DNA of 64,000 nt, taken from Aerobium sp039839275. Lineage in GTDB: Bacteria; Pseudomonadota; Alphaproteobacteria; Rhizobiales; Rhizobiaceae. Positions 63,887-64,000 of this stretch are shown here, in pieces (the first letter of the stretch is position 1; every line of letters starts with the position of its first letter). The notes below the pieces were generated by a model that was not told the DNA's origin, made no database searches, and worked only from the letters and a program-made list of their open reading frames with translations. The position numbers were made by a program, and so were the translations under genes. Location: the NCBI RefSeq assembly GCF_039839275.1, contig NZ_JBDOQP010000002.1, positions 1,324,831 to 1,388,830 on the forward strand. The letters are read 5' to 3'.

Positions 63887-64000
63887 CGCCTCACCAACGA
63901 CGGCGGCGACGCTGCTGGCGACGAGAGAGCTTGTGTCTTTTGTTTGCGGAGTTGGGAGAAATCTAGAGAGCCGCGTGAGCGACACTCGTTTGGGTTTGAC

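Overview
The window is a high-GC chromosomal segment of an alphaproteobacterium, most likely Hyphomicrobiales (Rhizobiales) of the Mesorhizobium/Phyllobacteriaceae type. Grounds: the gene families (NAD-glutamate dehydrogenase of about 1,590 residues, Usg, DUF1674, atpHAGDC with an Ala/Pro/Lys-rich atpD extension), the order purH-heparinase-rsmB-htpX-DUF1674, CTTGAC/CTATAT promoter boxes, and a palindromic repeat of a kind common in rhizobia. The genus is inferred; no rRNA gene is visible.

Layout. 1-11.3 kb: housekeeping genes (ppa, GNAT, pdxY, DUF429, beta-carbonic anhydrase, a MarR/MFS pair, M3 peptidase, typA, an AhpD-like protein). 11.4-25.5 kb: NAD-glutamate dehydrogenase, an UMF1-type MFS protein, the purH-heparinase-rsmB-htpX group, a DUF1674 gene and a solitary TadG/von Willebrand protein. 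25.5-25.9 kb: an intergenic patch with a tiny ORF behind an ideal Shine-Dalgarno and a perfect 36-bp inverted repeat. 25.9-43.3 kb: acs, usg, a DUF2235 hydrolase, yggS, leuS-lptE, fsa, priA, two membrane proteins and atpHAGDC. 43.3-50.2 kb: an HxlR regulator, a complete branched-chain-amino-acid/amide-type ABC importer and a large membrane protein. 50.4 kb: tRNA-Ser(CGA). 50.5-57.7 kb: a LysR gene divergent from a tightly overlapping operon of allophanate hydrolase, an NMT1-type ABC importer, a PuuE-like deacetylase and an alpha/beta hydrolase, which looks like nitrogen scavenging from a ureide or amide. 57.8-59.3 kb: a 28-residue membrane peptide and a phospholipase D-family protein.

59.4-63.8 kb is the most unusual part. 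It holds an ECF sigma factor and its anti-sigma factor, divergent from a Tat-signal subtilisin-like protease, a Tat-signal Gly/Ser/Arg/His-rich small protein, and an HPr-kinase-like protein fused to a PqqD-like domain. Three promoter-like sequences GGAATA-N15/16-CGTT lie in front of the sigma gene, the protease and the Gly-rich gene, so the locus appears to carry its own regulon. The protease and the Gly-rich protein share almost the same N-terminal leader followed by a Gly/Ser run. I read this as a candidate undescribed system that makes, modifies, exports and processes a Gly-rich cell-envelope polypeptide. The window ends in a strong vegetative promoter whose gene lies outside it.
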